DNA of 36,832 bases from an uncultured Bacilli bacterium (GTDB lineage: Bacteria > Bacillota_I > Bacilli_A > RF39 > UBA660): contig CANQVV010000005.1 of assembly GCA_947627385.1 (NCBI GenBank), positions 1-36,832 on the forward strand, read 5' to 3'. The position numbers were made by a program, and so were the translations under genes. The notes under the pieces were generated by a model. It saw only the letters and a program-made list of their open reading frames with translations, was not told where the DNA came from and did not search any database. This document shows, piece by piece, positions 24,682-35,640 of this stretch (its first letter is position 1; the number at the start of each line of letters is the position of its first letter).

Positions 24682-25095
24682 ATGAATAATCAATATATGT
24701 TATGTGCTTATAAAGAAGCAATTAAGGCTTATAAAGATAATGAAATACCTGTTGGGGCAGTAATAGTTTATAAAGATAAAATAATTGCCAAGGGTAGAAA
24801 TAATCGTCAAAAAAAACATAATGTTTTAGGCCATGCTGAAATAAATGTAATTTTAACTGCAGAAAAAAAATTAAAAGATTGGCGACTTGATAATTGTGAT
24901 TTATATGTTACATTAGAGCCGTGCAAAATGTGCAAATCTATCATTAAAGAATGTCGAATAAAAAATGTATATTATTTATCCAAACAATTTCATGATGATA
25001 ATGATAATTTATTTATGCAAACAAATGATTGTATCAGGGTACAAAAAGAATATGAAAAAATATTAAAAAATTTTTTTCAAAAGTTACGTGATTAA
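24682..25095 (+). CDS. tadA: tRNA-specific adenosine-34 deaminase TadA
   Basis: Converts the wobble A34 of tRNA-Arg(ACG) to inosine. The zinc deaminase motifs are HAE (H51, E53 in GHAEINVILTAEKKL) and PCKMC (C81, C84). The residue after HAE is I-N-V where most have M-x-A. The ORF track start at 24655 lies inside the SRP RNA; the ATG at 24682 (MNNQYML) follows GGAG by 8 nt, giving 137 residues, somewhat short of the usual 150-160 but complete in its catalytic core. The first N-terminal helix is MLCAYKEAIKAY, as in the family. Confidence 0.93.
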   Translation: MNNQYMLCAYKEAIKAYKDNEIPVGAVIVYKDKIIAKGRNNRQKKHNVLGHAEINVILTAEKKLKDWRLDNCDLYVTLEPCKMCKSIIKECRIKNVYYLSKQFHDDNDNLFMQTNDCIRVQKEYEKILKNFFQKLRD

Positions 25096-25117
25096 CTTTA
25101 ATAATTGCTATACTATA

Positions 25118-25126
25118 TGGTATAAT
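25118..25126 (+). promoter_or_regulatory. Extended -10 promoter of the dnaX operon
   Basis: TGGTATAAT (25118-25126), a perfect extended -10 with no clear -35, about 60 nt before dnaX. It probably drives the long unit dnaX to the small membrane protein at 34,249. Confidence 0.5.
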
Positions 25127-25185
25127 TAAATATGAAAAGTTTTGTTAAATGTACTATAAACATATAACTAGAAAGAAAAAACACC

Positions 25186-26751
25186 ATGAATTACAAAGTC
25201 TTATATCGTAAATATCGTCCAGATAATTTTGAAAATATTATTGGTCAAGATTATATAATAAAAACATTACAAAATTCAATTAGGAATGGTAATATTTCTC
25301 ATGCTTATATATTTTCTGGTCCCAGAGGAACAGGAAAAACTAGTACTGCCAAAGTATTTTCCAAAGCAATTAATTGTTTAAATCCGGTTAATGGTTCTCC
25401 ATGTGGTGAATGTGAATTTTGTAAGAATTTTAGTGAAAATCCGGATATTATTGAGATTGATGCGGCTTCAAATAATGGTGTTGATGAAATTAGAAATTTA
25501 ATAGATAATATTAAATTAACGCCAACAAATGGTAAATATAAAGTTTATATTATTGATGAAGTTCATATGTTAACACCAAATGCTTTTAATGCTTTGTTAT
25601 TAACTTTGGAAGAGCCACCTAAACATTCAATTTTTATATTAGCAACTACAAATATTGAAAATGTACCAATTACCATTTTATCACGTTGTCAAAGATTTGA
25701 TTTTCAAAAAATAAAAATAGATGATTTAGTTGAGCGCTTGAAATATGTATGTGAAAACGAAAAAATATCTATTGAAAATGCCGCCTTACAAGAAATTGCT
25801 GAACTTTCTGAGGGTGGAATGCGTGATGCATTAAGTTTATTAGATCAGTTATCAAAAAATGGAGAAAAAATAACAGCAGATTTAATAGAAAAACAAATAA
25901 AAACAGTTTCTCAAAAAAATATAAATGATTTATTAGATTCCTTAGAAAATAATAATATAGATAATTGCTTAAATTTAATTAATGAATATCGAAATAGAGC
26001 AATTGATTATAAAACTTTAATAAAAAAATTAATAACAATTGCTAGTAAAAGAGCAAAAAATATTAAAATAACTGGTAAATATATACGTCTTAATTTTAAA
26101 GAATACAAAGATTTTATTTTTGATTTATCAGCAAGTTTATCTAGAACTAATATAAATGTTGATAATTTTACATTATTAGAATTAATTTTTTTAGATTACT
26201 TAGAGTCAAATCAAGAAGAAACAATTGTTAAAAAAAGTACAAAAGAGCCTAAAAAAATAGATGAAGAGATTGTTGAAAAAGAAAAAGTGAATCAAAATAC
26301 CGAAAATAATATCGATTTAGATAACATTGTTAATATTAGAATAAATAACTGTTTTGTTAATGCTCAAAAACAATATTTAGAAAAAATAAAAAAAGAAATA
26401 ATTAATTTAAATAATTCTCTAAATATTCCTGGAAAAATAAAAACAATTTTAATTGATAGCATCGTAGTAGCGGCTTCTGATAAAAATTTAATTTTGACAT
26501 GTGGTAATATTCATAATGTTGAAAATTCTAATAGAATGCTTGCTGAAATAGAACAGGTTATAAATAAAGAATTAAATGAGAATTATAAAATAATATTCTT
26601 ATCTGAAAAAAGATGGCAAGAAGAAAAGGAAAAATACATTGTTAATGTTAAAAATAAATATGTTTATAATTATATCAATGAAGATGAACAAATAATGAAT
26701 AATATTGATATTAATGATGTATTTAATAAAAGTAAAGTAGAAATTGTTTAG
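25186..26751 (+). CDS. dnaX: DNA polymerase III subunits gamma/tau
   Basis: ATPase of the clamp loader and organiser of the replisome. Opening YRKYRPDNFENIIGQ, Walker A GPRGTGKTSTAK (about 45), zinc module CxxxxxxxCGECEFC, Walker B IIDEVHML and the SRC motif LSRCQRF are all seen. At 521 residues it is short of Bacillus DnaX (563). The C-terminal tau region (from about 340) opens with a charged linker. The ribosome site before ATG 25186 is weak (AGAAAG), with no better alternative. Confidence 0.96.
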   Translation: MNYKVLYRKYRPDNFENIIGQDYIIKTLQNSIRNGNISHAYIFSGPRGTGKTSTAKVFSKAINCLNPVNGSPCGECEFCKNFSENPDIIEIDAASNNGVDEIRNLIDNIKLTPTNGKYKVYIIDEVHMLTPNAFNALLLTLEEPPKHSIFILATTNIENVPITILSRCQRFDFQKIKIDDLVERLKYVCENEKISIENAALQEIAELSEGGMRDALSLLDQLSKNGEKITADLIEKQIKTVSQKNINDLLDSLENNNIDNCLNLINEYRNRAIDYKTLIKKLITIASKRAKNIKITGKYIRLNFKEYKDFIFDLSASLSRTNINVDNFTLLELIFLDYLESNQEETIVKKSTKEPKKIDEEIVEKEKVNQNTENNIDLDNIVNIRINNCFVNAQKQYLEKIKKEIINLNNSLNIPGKIKTILIDSIVVAASDKNLILTCGNIHNVENSNRMLAEIEQVINKELNENYKIIFLSEKRWQEEKEKYIVNVKNKYVYNYINEDEQIMNNIDINDVFNKSKVEIV

Positions 26752-26762
26752 GAGGTGATAAT

Positions 26763-27062
26763 ATGAATATGCAAAATTTAATGGCCCAAGTTCAAAAAAT
26801 GCAACGAGATATAACGGCAAAAAAAGAAGAATTAGAAAAGACTGAATTTACGGGTAAATCAGAATGGGTTGAAGTAGTATTTACAGGTAATAAAGTATTA
26901 AAAAGTATCAAAATAGTTAAAGATGGTGATATAACTAATGATGATAAAGAAATATTAGAAGATATGATTCAAATTGCTATTAAGGATGCCTTTATAAAAA
27001 TTAATACCGCAATGACTGAAAAATTAGGTCAATATGCTGGTGTTTTAGATGGATTGATGTAA
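26763..27062 (+). CDS. ebfC: Nucleoid-associated protein, YbaB/EbfC family
   Basis: Small dimeric DNA-binding protein. Family features: NMQNLMAQVQKMQRDITAKKEELEKTEF at the N-terminus, the central beta region with KSIKIVKDGD, and the C-terminal helix NTAMTEKLGQYAGVL. At 99 residues the length is normal. AGGAGGTGA precedes the ATG. The dnaX-ebfC-recR order is one of the most conserved in bacteria. Confidence 0.96.
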   Translation: MNMQNLMAQVQKMQRDITAKKEELEKTEFTGKSEWVEVVFTGNKVLKSIKIVKDGDITNDDKEILEDMIQIAIKDAFIKINTAMTEKLGQYAGVLDGLM

Positions 27063-27063
27063 C

Positions 27064-27666
27064 ATGATTTATCCTAGTTTATTACAAAATTTAATTGATT
27101 TTTATAAAAAAATGCCAGGTGTGGGAGAAAAATCAGCTGAAAGAATGGCTTTATCAACCTTAGAATTATCCGAAAAAGATATAGATGATATTGCTAAGAA
27201 TATCGTTTTAGCTAAGGAAAAATTACATAATTGTAAAATATGTGGTCATTTAACTGATCAAGAAATTTGCAATATATGTAGTGATGATAGTCGTGATAAA
27301 AATTTAATATGTGTAATCGAGGACTATAAAAGTGTATTTTCATTTGAAAAAGTAGGAAATTACAAAGGAGTATACCATGTTTTGAATGGATTAATTTCTC
27401 CGATGGATAGTATTGGTCCCGAAGATATAAATTTATCTAGTTTGGTAAAAAGAGTTGAAAATTTAAAAAATCCTGAATTAATCTTGGCGTTAAAATCATC
27501 TATTGAGGGAGAAACAACAACATTATACATAAAAAAAATATTTGAAAAGAAAGATGTTACTATTTCAAGATTATCTTATGGTATACCAATGGGAGCAGAA
27601 ATAGATTATCTTGATATAATAACTTTGGATAAAGCCTTAGAAGATCGCAAAAAAATATCTGAATAA
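27064..27666 (+). CDS. recR: Recombination protein RecR
   Basis: RecR forms a DNA clamp with RecO and RecF for RecA loading. The helix-hairpin-helix (MPGVGEKSAERMAL, about 17-30), four-Cys zinc finger CKICGHLTDQEICNIC (about 57-72), Toprim start ICVIEDYKSVFSFEK and Walker-like C-terminal GIPMGAEIDYLD are visible. At 200 residues it is full length. The start ATG lies 1 nt after the ebfC stop. A perfect NBS lies 3 nt after its stop. Confidence 0.96.
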   Translation: MIYPSLLQNLIDFYKKMPGVGEKSAERMALSTLELSEKDIDDIAKNIVLAKEKLHNCKICGHLTDQEICNICSDDSRDKNLICVIEDYKSVFSFEKVGNYKGVYHVLNGLISPMDSIGPEDINLSSLVKRVENLKNPELILALKSSIEGETTTLYIKKIFEKKDVTISRLSYGIPMGAEIDYLDIITLDKALEDRKKISE

Positions 27667-27669
27667 ATT

Positions 27670-27683
27670 ATTTCCCGGGAAAT
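27670..27683. promoter_or_regulatory. Noc-binding site (NBS), perfect, inside an operon
   Basis: ATTTCCCGGGAAAT in the 37-nt gap between recR and bofA, ending about 12 nt before the bofA ribosome site. Confidence 0.8.
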
Positions 27684-27703
27684 ATAATTTATTAGGTGAT
27701 TTA

Positions 27704-27892
27704 ATGAAAAGTAAGTTAGGTACAATAATTAAAAGAATTATTTTTGCTTTTGGTATGATTTATGGTATAGACGTTATGTTAAATCATGTAGGAATTTATT
27801 TACCATTAAATTTATTAACTATTAGCATTACCGCATTTTTAGGTGTACCTGGCTTATTATCCTTATTTGCTCTTCTATTTATCCTAACTTAG
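27704..27892 (+). CDS. bofA: BofA-like protein (pro-sigma-K processing inhibitor family)
   Basis: In Bacillus, BofA holds the SpoIVFB protease inactive in the mother-cell compartment until the forespore signal. This 62-residue protein is mostly hydrophobic with two predicted membrane segments (IIFAFGMIYGIDVML and a C-terminal ISITAFLGVPGLLSLFALLFIL). The second includes LGVPG, the family's conserved turn, preceded by LPLNLLTI like the NPITLLI of BofA. It is shorter than Bacillus BofA (about 87), missing the first segment. Position just after recR is the Bacillus one. AGGTGAT lies 3 nt before the ATG. Whether the host sporulates is not shown. Confidence 0.8.
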   Translation: MKSKLGTIIKRIIFAFGMIYGIDVMLNHVGIYLPLNLLTISITAFLGVPGLLSLFALLFILT

Positions 27893-27899
27893 GAGGTAT

Positions 27900-28760
27900 A
27901 TGACAGAGGAGTTAGAAAAACTTAGTGGATATTATCAAGAAGGTAAATTAGCTCATGCTTATTTAATTTCAACTAATAATAATGTCAAAACATTAAAAGT
28001 TCTTTTAAAAGTTATAAAGAACATTTTTTGCGTTCAAAAATATAGTGATAATTGTAATAAATGTTCTTTATGCCATTTAATTGATATTAATAATTTACCA
28101 AGTTTGAAAATTATTAGTCCTGATGGAAATATAATAAAAAAAGAACAAATACAGGAATTAAAACATTTATTTTCCAAAAGCTCACAATATACCAAAGAAT
28201 CTATTTATATAATTTTAAATGCTGAAAAAATGAATAAAGAAGCTGCCAATACAATGTTAAAATTTTTAGAAGAACCAGATGGCAATGTAATTGGTTTCTT
28301 TTTAACAAATGAAAAAGAAAATGTGCTTTTAACAATTCAAAGTCGTTGTCAATTAATAGATGTTAATTTTGAAAATAAAGATTTTGAAAAATATAATTTA
28401 ACAACAGATGAATATTGTAATTATTTAAATTTAACCACAGAATATTTAAGAAATTTAGAAGATAATAAAGGTTCAATTTTGATTAATAATAGCTTAATTG
28501 ATTATGAAAAAAAAGATATTATAATTTTTTTTAAATTATGTTTGACAATTTATAATCAAGAATTAGAAAGTCGATTTGTAACTAATATAAATTGTGATGA
28601 AAATTTTAAATTTTTAAATAAATTTAGCAATGAAAATTTAAAAGAAAAAATTAAATTAATCGTAGAAATATTAAAAGAAATACAATATAATGTAAATGTA
28701 AATTTGCTTCTCGATAAGTTTGTATTAAAAATGGAAGGAGTTAATAATGAAATTATATAG
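27900..28760 (+). CDS. holB: DNA polymerase III delta' subunit
   Basis: Clamp-loader subunit without ATPase activity. Seen: KLAHAYLIS at the usual site, the zinc-type cluster CVQKYSDNCNKCSLC (about residues 44-58), and the delta' hallmark ILNAEKMNKEAANTMLKFLEEPDGN with TIQSRCQLI (SRC motif). The P loop is replaced by NNNVKTLK, so nucleotide binding is lost as expected for delta'. At 286 residues it is somewhat shorter than Bacillus HolB (329). AGGAGG precedes the ATG 7 nt after the bofA stop. The tmk-yaaQ-yaaR genes that usually lie between are absent. Confidence 0.92.
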   Translation: MTEELEKLSGYYQEGKLAHAYLISTNNNVKTLKVLLKVIKNIFCVQKYSDNCNKCSLCHLIDINNLPSLKIISPDGNIIKKEQIQELKHLFSKSSQYTKESIYIILNAEKMNKEAANTMLKFLEEPDGNVIGFFLTNEKENVLLTIQSRCQLIDVNFENKDFEKYNLTTDEYCNYLNLTTEYLRNLEDNKGSILINNSLIDYEKKDIIIFFKLCLTIYNQELESRFVTNINCDENFKFLNKFSNENLKEKIKLIVEILKEIQYNVNVNLLLDKFVLKMEGVNNEII

Positions 28761-29535
28761 TGTAATATTCAAAGATAATGGTAAAAGTTATTATTTTAAT
28801 GGTGATGATAATTTAAAAAAAGACGATTATGTTATTGTTGAGACAGAACGTGGTCAACAATATGGAAAAATAAATAATGTTTTAAATGATAATCCAAGTG
28901 AAGATAAATATAAAAATATTATTAGAAAATCAAATGAAGATGATAAAGAAATTTATTATAATTTAATAAAAGAAGGAAACGAAGCTTTAAATAAATGCAA
29001 AGATTTAGTAAAAAATTTAGAATTAAATATGAATGTTATAAGTGCAGATTTTACTTTTGATCGTAGTCAATTATTATTTTGTTTTGTATCAGATGAACGT
29101 GTTGATTTTAGAGAACTTGCTCGTAAACTTGCAAGCATATATCATACTAGAATTGAATTAAGACAAATCGGAGCTCGTGATAAAGCCAAAGAAATAGGTG
29201 GAGTTGGTATTTGTGGTGAAAGAATTTGTTGTGGTCGTTTTTTAAATCATATTGATGCTATTTCTATGAATATGGCTAAAAATCAAAATTTAGCTTTAAA
29301 TCCATCTAAAATTAATGGTTTATGTGGAAGATTATTATGTTGTTTACAATATGAAGATGAAAATTATTTAGAATGTAGTAAAGGAATGCCAAATTTAGGA
29401 GATGAAGTTAATACACCATCTGGAAAAGGTACTGTGGTTAATGTTGATATTTTAAACCGTAAATGTAAGGTATTAGTAGGCAGTAATAAAGAAGAAATAA
29501 TAATTGGTAATAATGAAAAAAGAAGTACTAAATGA
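28747..29535 (+). CDS. ricT: RicT/YaaT, PSP1 domain stage 0 sporulation protein
   Basis: In Bacillus RicT (YaaT) joins RicA and RicF in an iron-sulphur complex needed for RNase Y mRNA maturation and for sporulation and competence. The PSP1 domain is clear: DFTFDRSQLLFCFVSDERVDFRELARKLA, the Cys cluster GICGERICCGRF, then GLCGRLLCCLQYE. At 262 residues it is close to the Bacillus length (275). The start overlaps holB by 14 nt, with GGAAGGAG inside holB, so translation is coupled. RicA and RicF are not in the window. Confidence 0.93.
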   Translation: MKLYSVIFKDNGKSYYFNGDDNLKKDDYVIVETERGQQYGKINNVLNDNPSEDKYKNIIRKSNEDDKEIYYNLIKEGNEALNKCKDLVKNLELNMNVISADFTFDRSQLLFCFVSDERVDFRELARKLASIYHTRIELRQIGARDKAKEIGGVGICGERICCGRFLNHIDAISMNMAKNQNLALNPSKINGLCGRLLCCLQYEDENYLECSKGMPNLGDEVNTPSGKGTVVNVDILNRKCKVLVGSNKEEIIIGNNEKRSTK

Positions 29536-30232
29536 TTTATTTGATTATGAAAATTTAAAAATTTATCAATATTCTGATAGTTTTAAATTTTCTCTGGATT
29601 CTATATTACTTGCTGAATATGTTAAAATTACGAAAAAAGTTACTAATATTCTGGATTTATGTACTGGCAATGCCGCTATACCTTTAATATTATCAACTAA
29701 AACAAAAGCTTTAATCGATGCTTTTGAAATTCAAATGGATATTGCTAATTTAGCCAATAAAAGCATTAATTATAATAAAAAAGATAATCAAATAAAAATA
29801 TATAATGCTGATATAAAAGGAATAAATAATTTTATTGGGGAAAAAAAATATGATATAATTACTTGTAATCCGCCTTATTTTAAAGTAGAAAATGAGAATT
29901 ATTTAAATGATTATGAAATGTTAGCTATTGCAAGACATGAAATAAAGATAACACTTGAAGATATTTTTAAAATAGCTAGTAGTCATTTAAATACAAAGGG
30001 TGAATTTTATTTAATTCATCGAGTTAATCGACTAGATGAAATAATTATTTTAGGCAATATGTATCATTTAAATGTCAAAAATATTGAACTGATTAAAACC
30101 AAAGAAAACGGTAAACCATATCTTGTTTTAATTAGAGCTATTAAAGATTCAAATTTAGGAGTTAAATTAAATGATGTTAAATGTATTGCTAATTTAAAAA
30201 CATATCAAAATTTATTTAAGGAGGACTTATGA
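29513..30232 (+). CDS. tRNA1(Val) adenine-N6-methyltransferase-like protein (YabB family)
   Basis: A SAM-dependent N6-adenine methyltransferase of the TrmN6/YabB type. The opening YENLKIYQYSDSFKFSLDSILLAEY is characteristic, followed by the SAM motif ILDLCTGNAAIPLIL (about 45) and the catalytic NPPY in ITCNPPYFK (about 118). The ORF track start (TTG 29504) is less likely than the ATG at 29513 (MKKEVLND), giving 239 residues. It overlaps ricT by 23 nt and lies where yabB lies in Bacillus, but yabA is missing between. It ends in TGA overlapping the pth start (ATGA). Confidence 0.88.
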   Translation: MKKEVLNDLFDYENLKIYQYSDSFKFSLDSILLAEYVKITKKVTNILDLCTGNAAIPLILSTKTKALIDAFEIQMDIANLANKSINYNKKDNQIKIYNADIKGINNFIGEKKYDIITCNPPYFKVENENYLNDYEMLAIARHEIKITLEDIFKIASSHLNTKGEFYLIHRVNRLDEIIILGNMYHLNVKNIELIKTKENGKPYLVLIRAIKDSNLGVKLNDVKCIANLKTYQNLFKEDL

Positions 30233-30777
30233 AATTAATAGTGGGATTAGGCAATCCTGGGAGAGAATATAAAAATACTAGACATAATGTTGGTTTTATG
30301 GTTTTAGATAGTTATCTTGGTAAAGTAGATTGGAAAAATAAAATGGAAGCATCTTTTTTTCAAACAGAAATAAATGGTGAACAAGTTATATTTTTAAAAC
30401 CTCTTACTTATATGAATTTATCAGGTCTTGCTGTAAGTAAAGTAGTAAATTTTTATAAAATAAATATAGAAGATATATTAATAATTCATGATGATTTAGA
30501 TCAAGAATTAGGCAATTTTAAATTAAAGAAAAATAGTTCATCTGGTGGTCATAATGGAATTAAATCAATTATTGCTGAACTTAATAATGAAGATTTTGCC
30601 AGATTAAAAATTGGAATTAGTCATAATCGTTTAATACCAACTGATAAATATGTTTTAGGTAAATTTTCCAAAGAAGAATTAGCAGAAATAACTAAAAATA
30701 TGGAAATTTACCATAATATAATTGATATATTTATTAAAAATGGTTTTGAATCAGCACTTAATATAAGTCATAGTTAG
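30229..30777 (+). CDS. pth: Peptidyl-tRNA hydrolase
   Basis: Recycles peptidyl-tRNA released from stalled ribosomes. The N-terminal VGLGNPGREYKNTRHNVGF includes the catalytic His (about residue 20); FLKPLTYMNLSG, IIHDDLDQELG (catalytic Asp) and GGHNGIKSI are also conserved. Length 182 is standard. AAGGAGG precedes the ATG, which overlaps the preceding stop. The next gene is mfd, 10 nt on; the fin gene found between them in Bacillus is absent. Confidence 0.97.
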   Translation: MKLIVGLGNPGREYKNTRHNVGFMVLDSYLGKVDWKNKMEASFFQTEINGEQVIFLKPLTYMNLSGLAVSKVVNFYKINIEDILIIHDDLDQELGNFKLKKNSSSGGHNGIKSIIAELNNEDFARLKIGISHNRLIPTDKYVLGKFSKEELAEITKNMEIYHNIIDIFIKNGFESALNISHS

Positions 30778-30787
30778 GATATTTATT

Positions 30788-33934
<3,147 letters not shown>

Positions 33935-33961
33935 TTATATAATTTACTAAGAGGTGGTTAT

Positions 33962-34249
33962 ATGAATGTTTATAAATTAGATAAGAAAGAATATAAAATG
34001 CAAATAACTGAATTTAAAAAGACATATTATGGTAAAAATTTATATTATGTTTATATAATAATGTTAGTGTTAACTTGTCTTAGTTTATCTGCTGCTGGAT
34101 TTGAATTTGGTATGTATAATGATCTTACTAAGTCAGCAATTAATTATTTGCAAACTGGTGTTATTTTATTAGCTTTAACTTATATTGTATATGTAATTAT
34201 AACTATTGAAATAAGAAAATATATTGAATCTAAGAATAAAAAATTTTAA
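33962..34249 (+). CDS. Hypothetical small membrane protein
   Basis: Not recognised. A 95-residue protein with a basic N-terminus (KLDKKEYKMQITEFKKTYYGK), two hydrophobic segments (YVYIIMLVLTCLSLSAAGF and TGVILLALTYIVYVIITI) and a basic end, so a two-pass inner-membrane protein. A good AGAGGTGG site precedes the ATG; the gene follows mfd by 27 nt and is the last of the dnaX-mfd unit before a strong terminator. It lies where Bacillus would have spoVT, displaced here by about 900 nt. Confidence 0.75.
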   Translation: MNVYKLDKKEYKMQITEFKKTYYGKNLYYVYIIMLVLTCLSLSAAGFEFGMYNDLTKSAINYLQTGVILLALTYIVYVIITIEIRKYIESKNKKF

Positions 34250-34294
34250 AAAAGTAAATTAATTTTTATATCAACTATTAATTTACTTTTTTTT
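34248..34294 (+). terminator. Strong terminator ending the dnaX-mfd operon
   Basis: AAAAGTAAATTAA pairs with TTAATTTACTTTT over 13 bp around a loop of about 15 nt, followed by further T. The A-rich 5' side might let it act in reverse, but no leftward gene needs it. Confidence 0.82.
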
Positions 34295-34402
34295 AATATA
34301 TTGACACTTTTTTGTTGAATTTGTTGATTTTTAATTAAAATTTAGAAAAATTAAAATTAATTGAGTTATAATAAATAATGTAAATAGAAAGTAGGTAAAA
34401 AT

Positions 34403-34738
34403 ATGAGTTCAAATCCTTATGGTGTAAGTCCAGAAGAATTAGAAAAAGCCCAAAAAAAATATGCTTATTTAGATGATTATCTACCGCCAACATTAGATGA
34501 AACTGAGGAGTATACTCCAAGTCCATATGGTGTAAGCCCAGAAGAGTTAGAAGCAGCAGAAAAAAGACAAACTTTGGCAGAAGATTATTTACCACCGAAG
34601 CCTAAATCTGATAGTACAGAAGGTATGGATTACATGCCATTTGATTTAAGTAAGATGAGTAAAGAAGAATTAGAAGAACTTCGAGAAAGACTTGCTGAAA
34701 GTCAAAAAGAAGATAGAGGACATGGTCTAGGAATGTAA
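34403..34738 (+). CDS. Hypothetical acidic protein with two tandem PYGVSPEELE repeats
   Basis: Not recognised. The 111 residues hold two copies of a unit of about 40: PYGVSPEELEKAQKK followed by DDYLPP (about 5-30), then PYGVSPEELEAAEKR followed by EDYLPP (about 42-66). The C-terminal stretch DLSKMSKEELEELRERLAES is a helix with the same xKEELE theme, and the end is GHGLGM. No signal peptide, Cys or membrane segment is present; the protein is acidic, Pro- and Tyr-rich and probably partly disordered. Ribosome site AGTAGG precedes the ATG and a TATAAT lies at 34367-34372. A terminator follows, so it is monocistronic. Function unknown. Confidence 0.75.
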   Translation: MSSNPYGVSPEELEKAQKKYAYLDDYLPPTLDETEEYTPSPYGVSPEELEAAEKRQTLAEDYLPPKPKSDSTEGMDYMPFDLSKMSKEELEELRERLAESQKEDRGHGLGM

Positions 34739-34747
34739 GAAAAATAG

Positions 34748-34770
34748 AAAAGCATTTTTTAATGCTTTTT
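34748..34770 (+). terminator. Terminator after the tandem-repeat gene
   Basis: AAAAGCATT-TTTT-AATGCTTTT hairpin with further T/A following. Confidence 0.75.
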
Positions 34771-34854
34771 AAATTACTCATTTTTATTATAATATTTATT
34801 TTAATAGGTATAATATAAAAATATTTATTCACACTATTTATAGGAGTGTGTAGT

Positions 34855-35364
34855 ATGAGTAAAAGTGGAATTACCAGAAGAATAGATGAACTGGGAAGAA
34901 TAGTTGTTCCAAAAGAAATAAGATATAATTTAGGTATAAGAGATGGTGAACCACTAGAAATATATACAAGTGATAATTCTATAATAATAAAAAAATATTC
35001 CCAAGTAGAGAATATTAAAGATTTAGGTCAAAATATTTGTAATATTATTTATGATGTTTGTAATGTAGGAATTATTATTAGTGATCGTGAGAAAATAGTA
35101 GCTACTAGTAACAATTTAGTAAATTTAAAAAATTGGAAGTTAAATGATAAATATAAAAATTTAATTGATAATAGAGAATCATATATATCGGATAAACAAG
35201 AAATTGAATTTAATATAAATGGTTACTTTACAGTATTACCAATAATAACGCAATCAGATTGTAGTGGTTTAGTAATAATAATTACAAAAGATAAAAGTGA
35301 AGAAAATATTAAATATGGAAAAATTGCTCAAAAGTTAATTATTCAAAAATTAGATATTGCTTAA
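34855..35364 (+). CDS. spoVT: SpoVT-like AbrB/GAF transcriptional regulator
   Basis: SpoVT is a forespore regulator in Bacillus. The N-terminal AbrB swapped-hairpin domain reads SGITRRIDELGRIVVPKEIR (about 4-23) and continues GIRDGEPLEIY; the C-terminal part (about 55-169) fits the GAF domain of SpoVT, with DVCNVGIIISDREKIVATS and SGLVIIITKD. Length 169 is near Bacillus SpoVT (178). The ORF track start (GTG 34846) lies in the AGGAGTG ribosome site; ATG 34855 is preferred. TATAAT at 34810-34815 suggests its own promoter. Location downstream of mfd is the Bacillus order. AbrB itself lacks the GAF part, which makes SpoVT the better name. Confidence 0.87.
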   Translation: MSKSGITRRIDELGRIVVPKEIRYNLGIRDGEPLEIYTSDNSIIIKKYSQVENIKDLGQNICNIIYDVCNVGIIISDREKIVATSNNLVNLKNWKLNDKYKNLIDNRESYISDKQEIEFNINGYFTVLPIITQSDCSGLVIIITKDKSEENIKYGKIAQKLIIQKLDIA

Positions 35365-35377
35365 TAGCAATTTTTTT
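35354..35377 (+). terminator. spoVT terminator overlapping the stop codon
   Basis: ATTGCT-TAAT-AGCAAT hairpin, whose loop holds the TAA stop (35362-35364), followed by seven T. Confidence 0.75.
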
Positions 35378-35378
35378 A

Positions 35379-35407
35379 TTGAATAAATTAATTTCTTATG
35401 CTAAACT
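35379..35407 (+). promoter_or_regulatory. Promoter of the T-box leader
   Basis: TTGAAT (35379-35384), 17 nt, TAAACT (35402-35407) with TGC before it (extended -10). Confidence 0.5.
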
Positions 35408-35413
35408 TAATTT

Positions 35414-35622
35414 AATTGATGTGGAATTTGTAGGATAATTATGGAAATATTAAAGAGAGTTAATGGCTGGTGTAAATTAACATAAGGAAATAATTAGGTA
35501 TGAACAAAGGAGTCAAGTCACAGAGGTGTGTTAAAACCAATAAGTGTATGAATATAGTTCATAAATAAAGGTGGTACCGCGGAAAATTTCGTCCTTTACT
35601 CCTTGTTTATGAATTTTTTTTA
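35414..35622 (+). promoter_or_regulatory. T-box riboswitch (tRNA-sensing leader)
   Basis: The invariant T-box sequence is present as AATAAAGGTGGTACCGCGG (35564-35582), followed by the TTCGTCC segment (35588-35594). Upstream, Stem I has AGAGAG (35454-35459) and the apical hairpin GTTAAT-GGCTGGTGTAA-ATTAAC, containing the GGNUGGUG element. The terminator is TTCATAAA ... TTTATGAA (35558 to 35612) with eight T, ending about 20 nt before the HAD gene. Uncharged tRNA should favour the antiterminator and expression of the genes downstream. The specifier codon could not be assigned by eye; it should lie within about 35482-35508. Confidence 0.92.
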
Positions 35623-35640
35623 TTTAAAGGGTGTGGTTTA

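Noticed and set aside
25132-25167. Possible 11-codon leader peptide before dnaX
   Set aside because: No ribosome site and no associated attenuator structure.
34301-34306. Perfect TTGACA upstream of the tandem-repeat gene
   Set aside because: No -10 hexamer at 16-18 nt; the plausible TATAAT is about 60 nt further on. It also directly follows the operon terminator.
34335-34832. Minus-strand ORFs of 86 and 76 aa opposite the tandem-repeat gene
   Set aside because: The plus-strand frame has a ribosome site, terminator and repeated protein units; the minus frames have none and start inside other elements.
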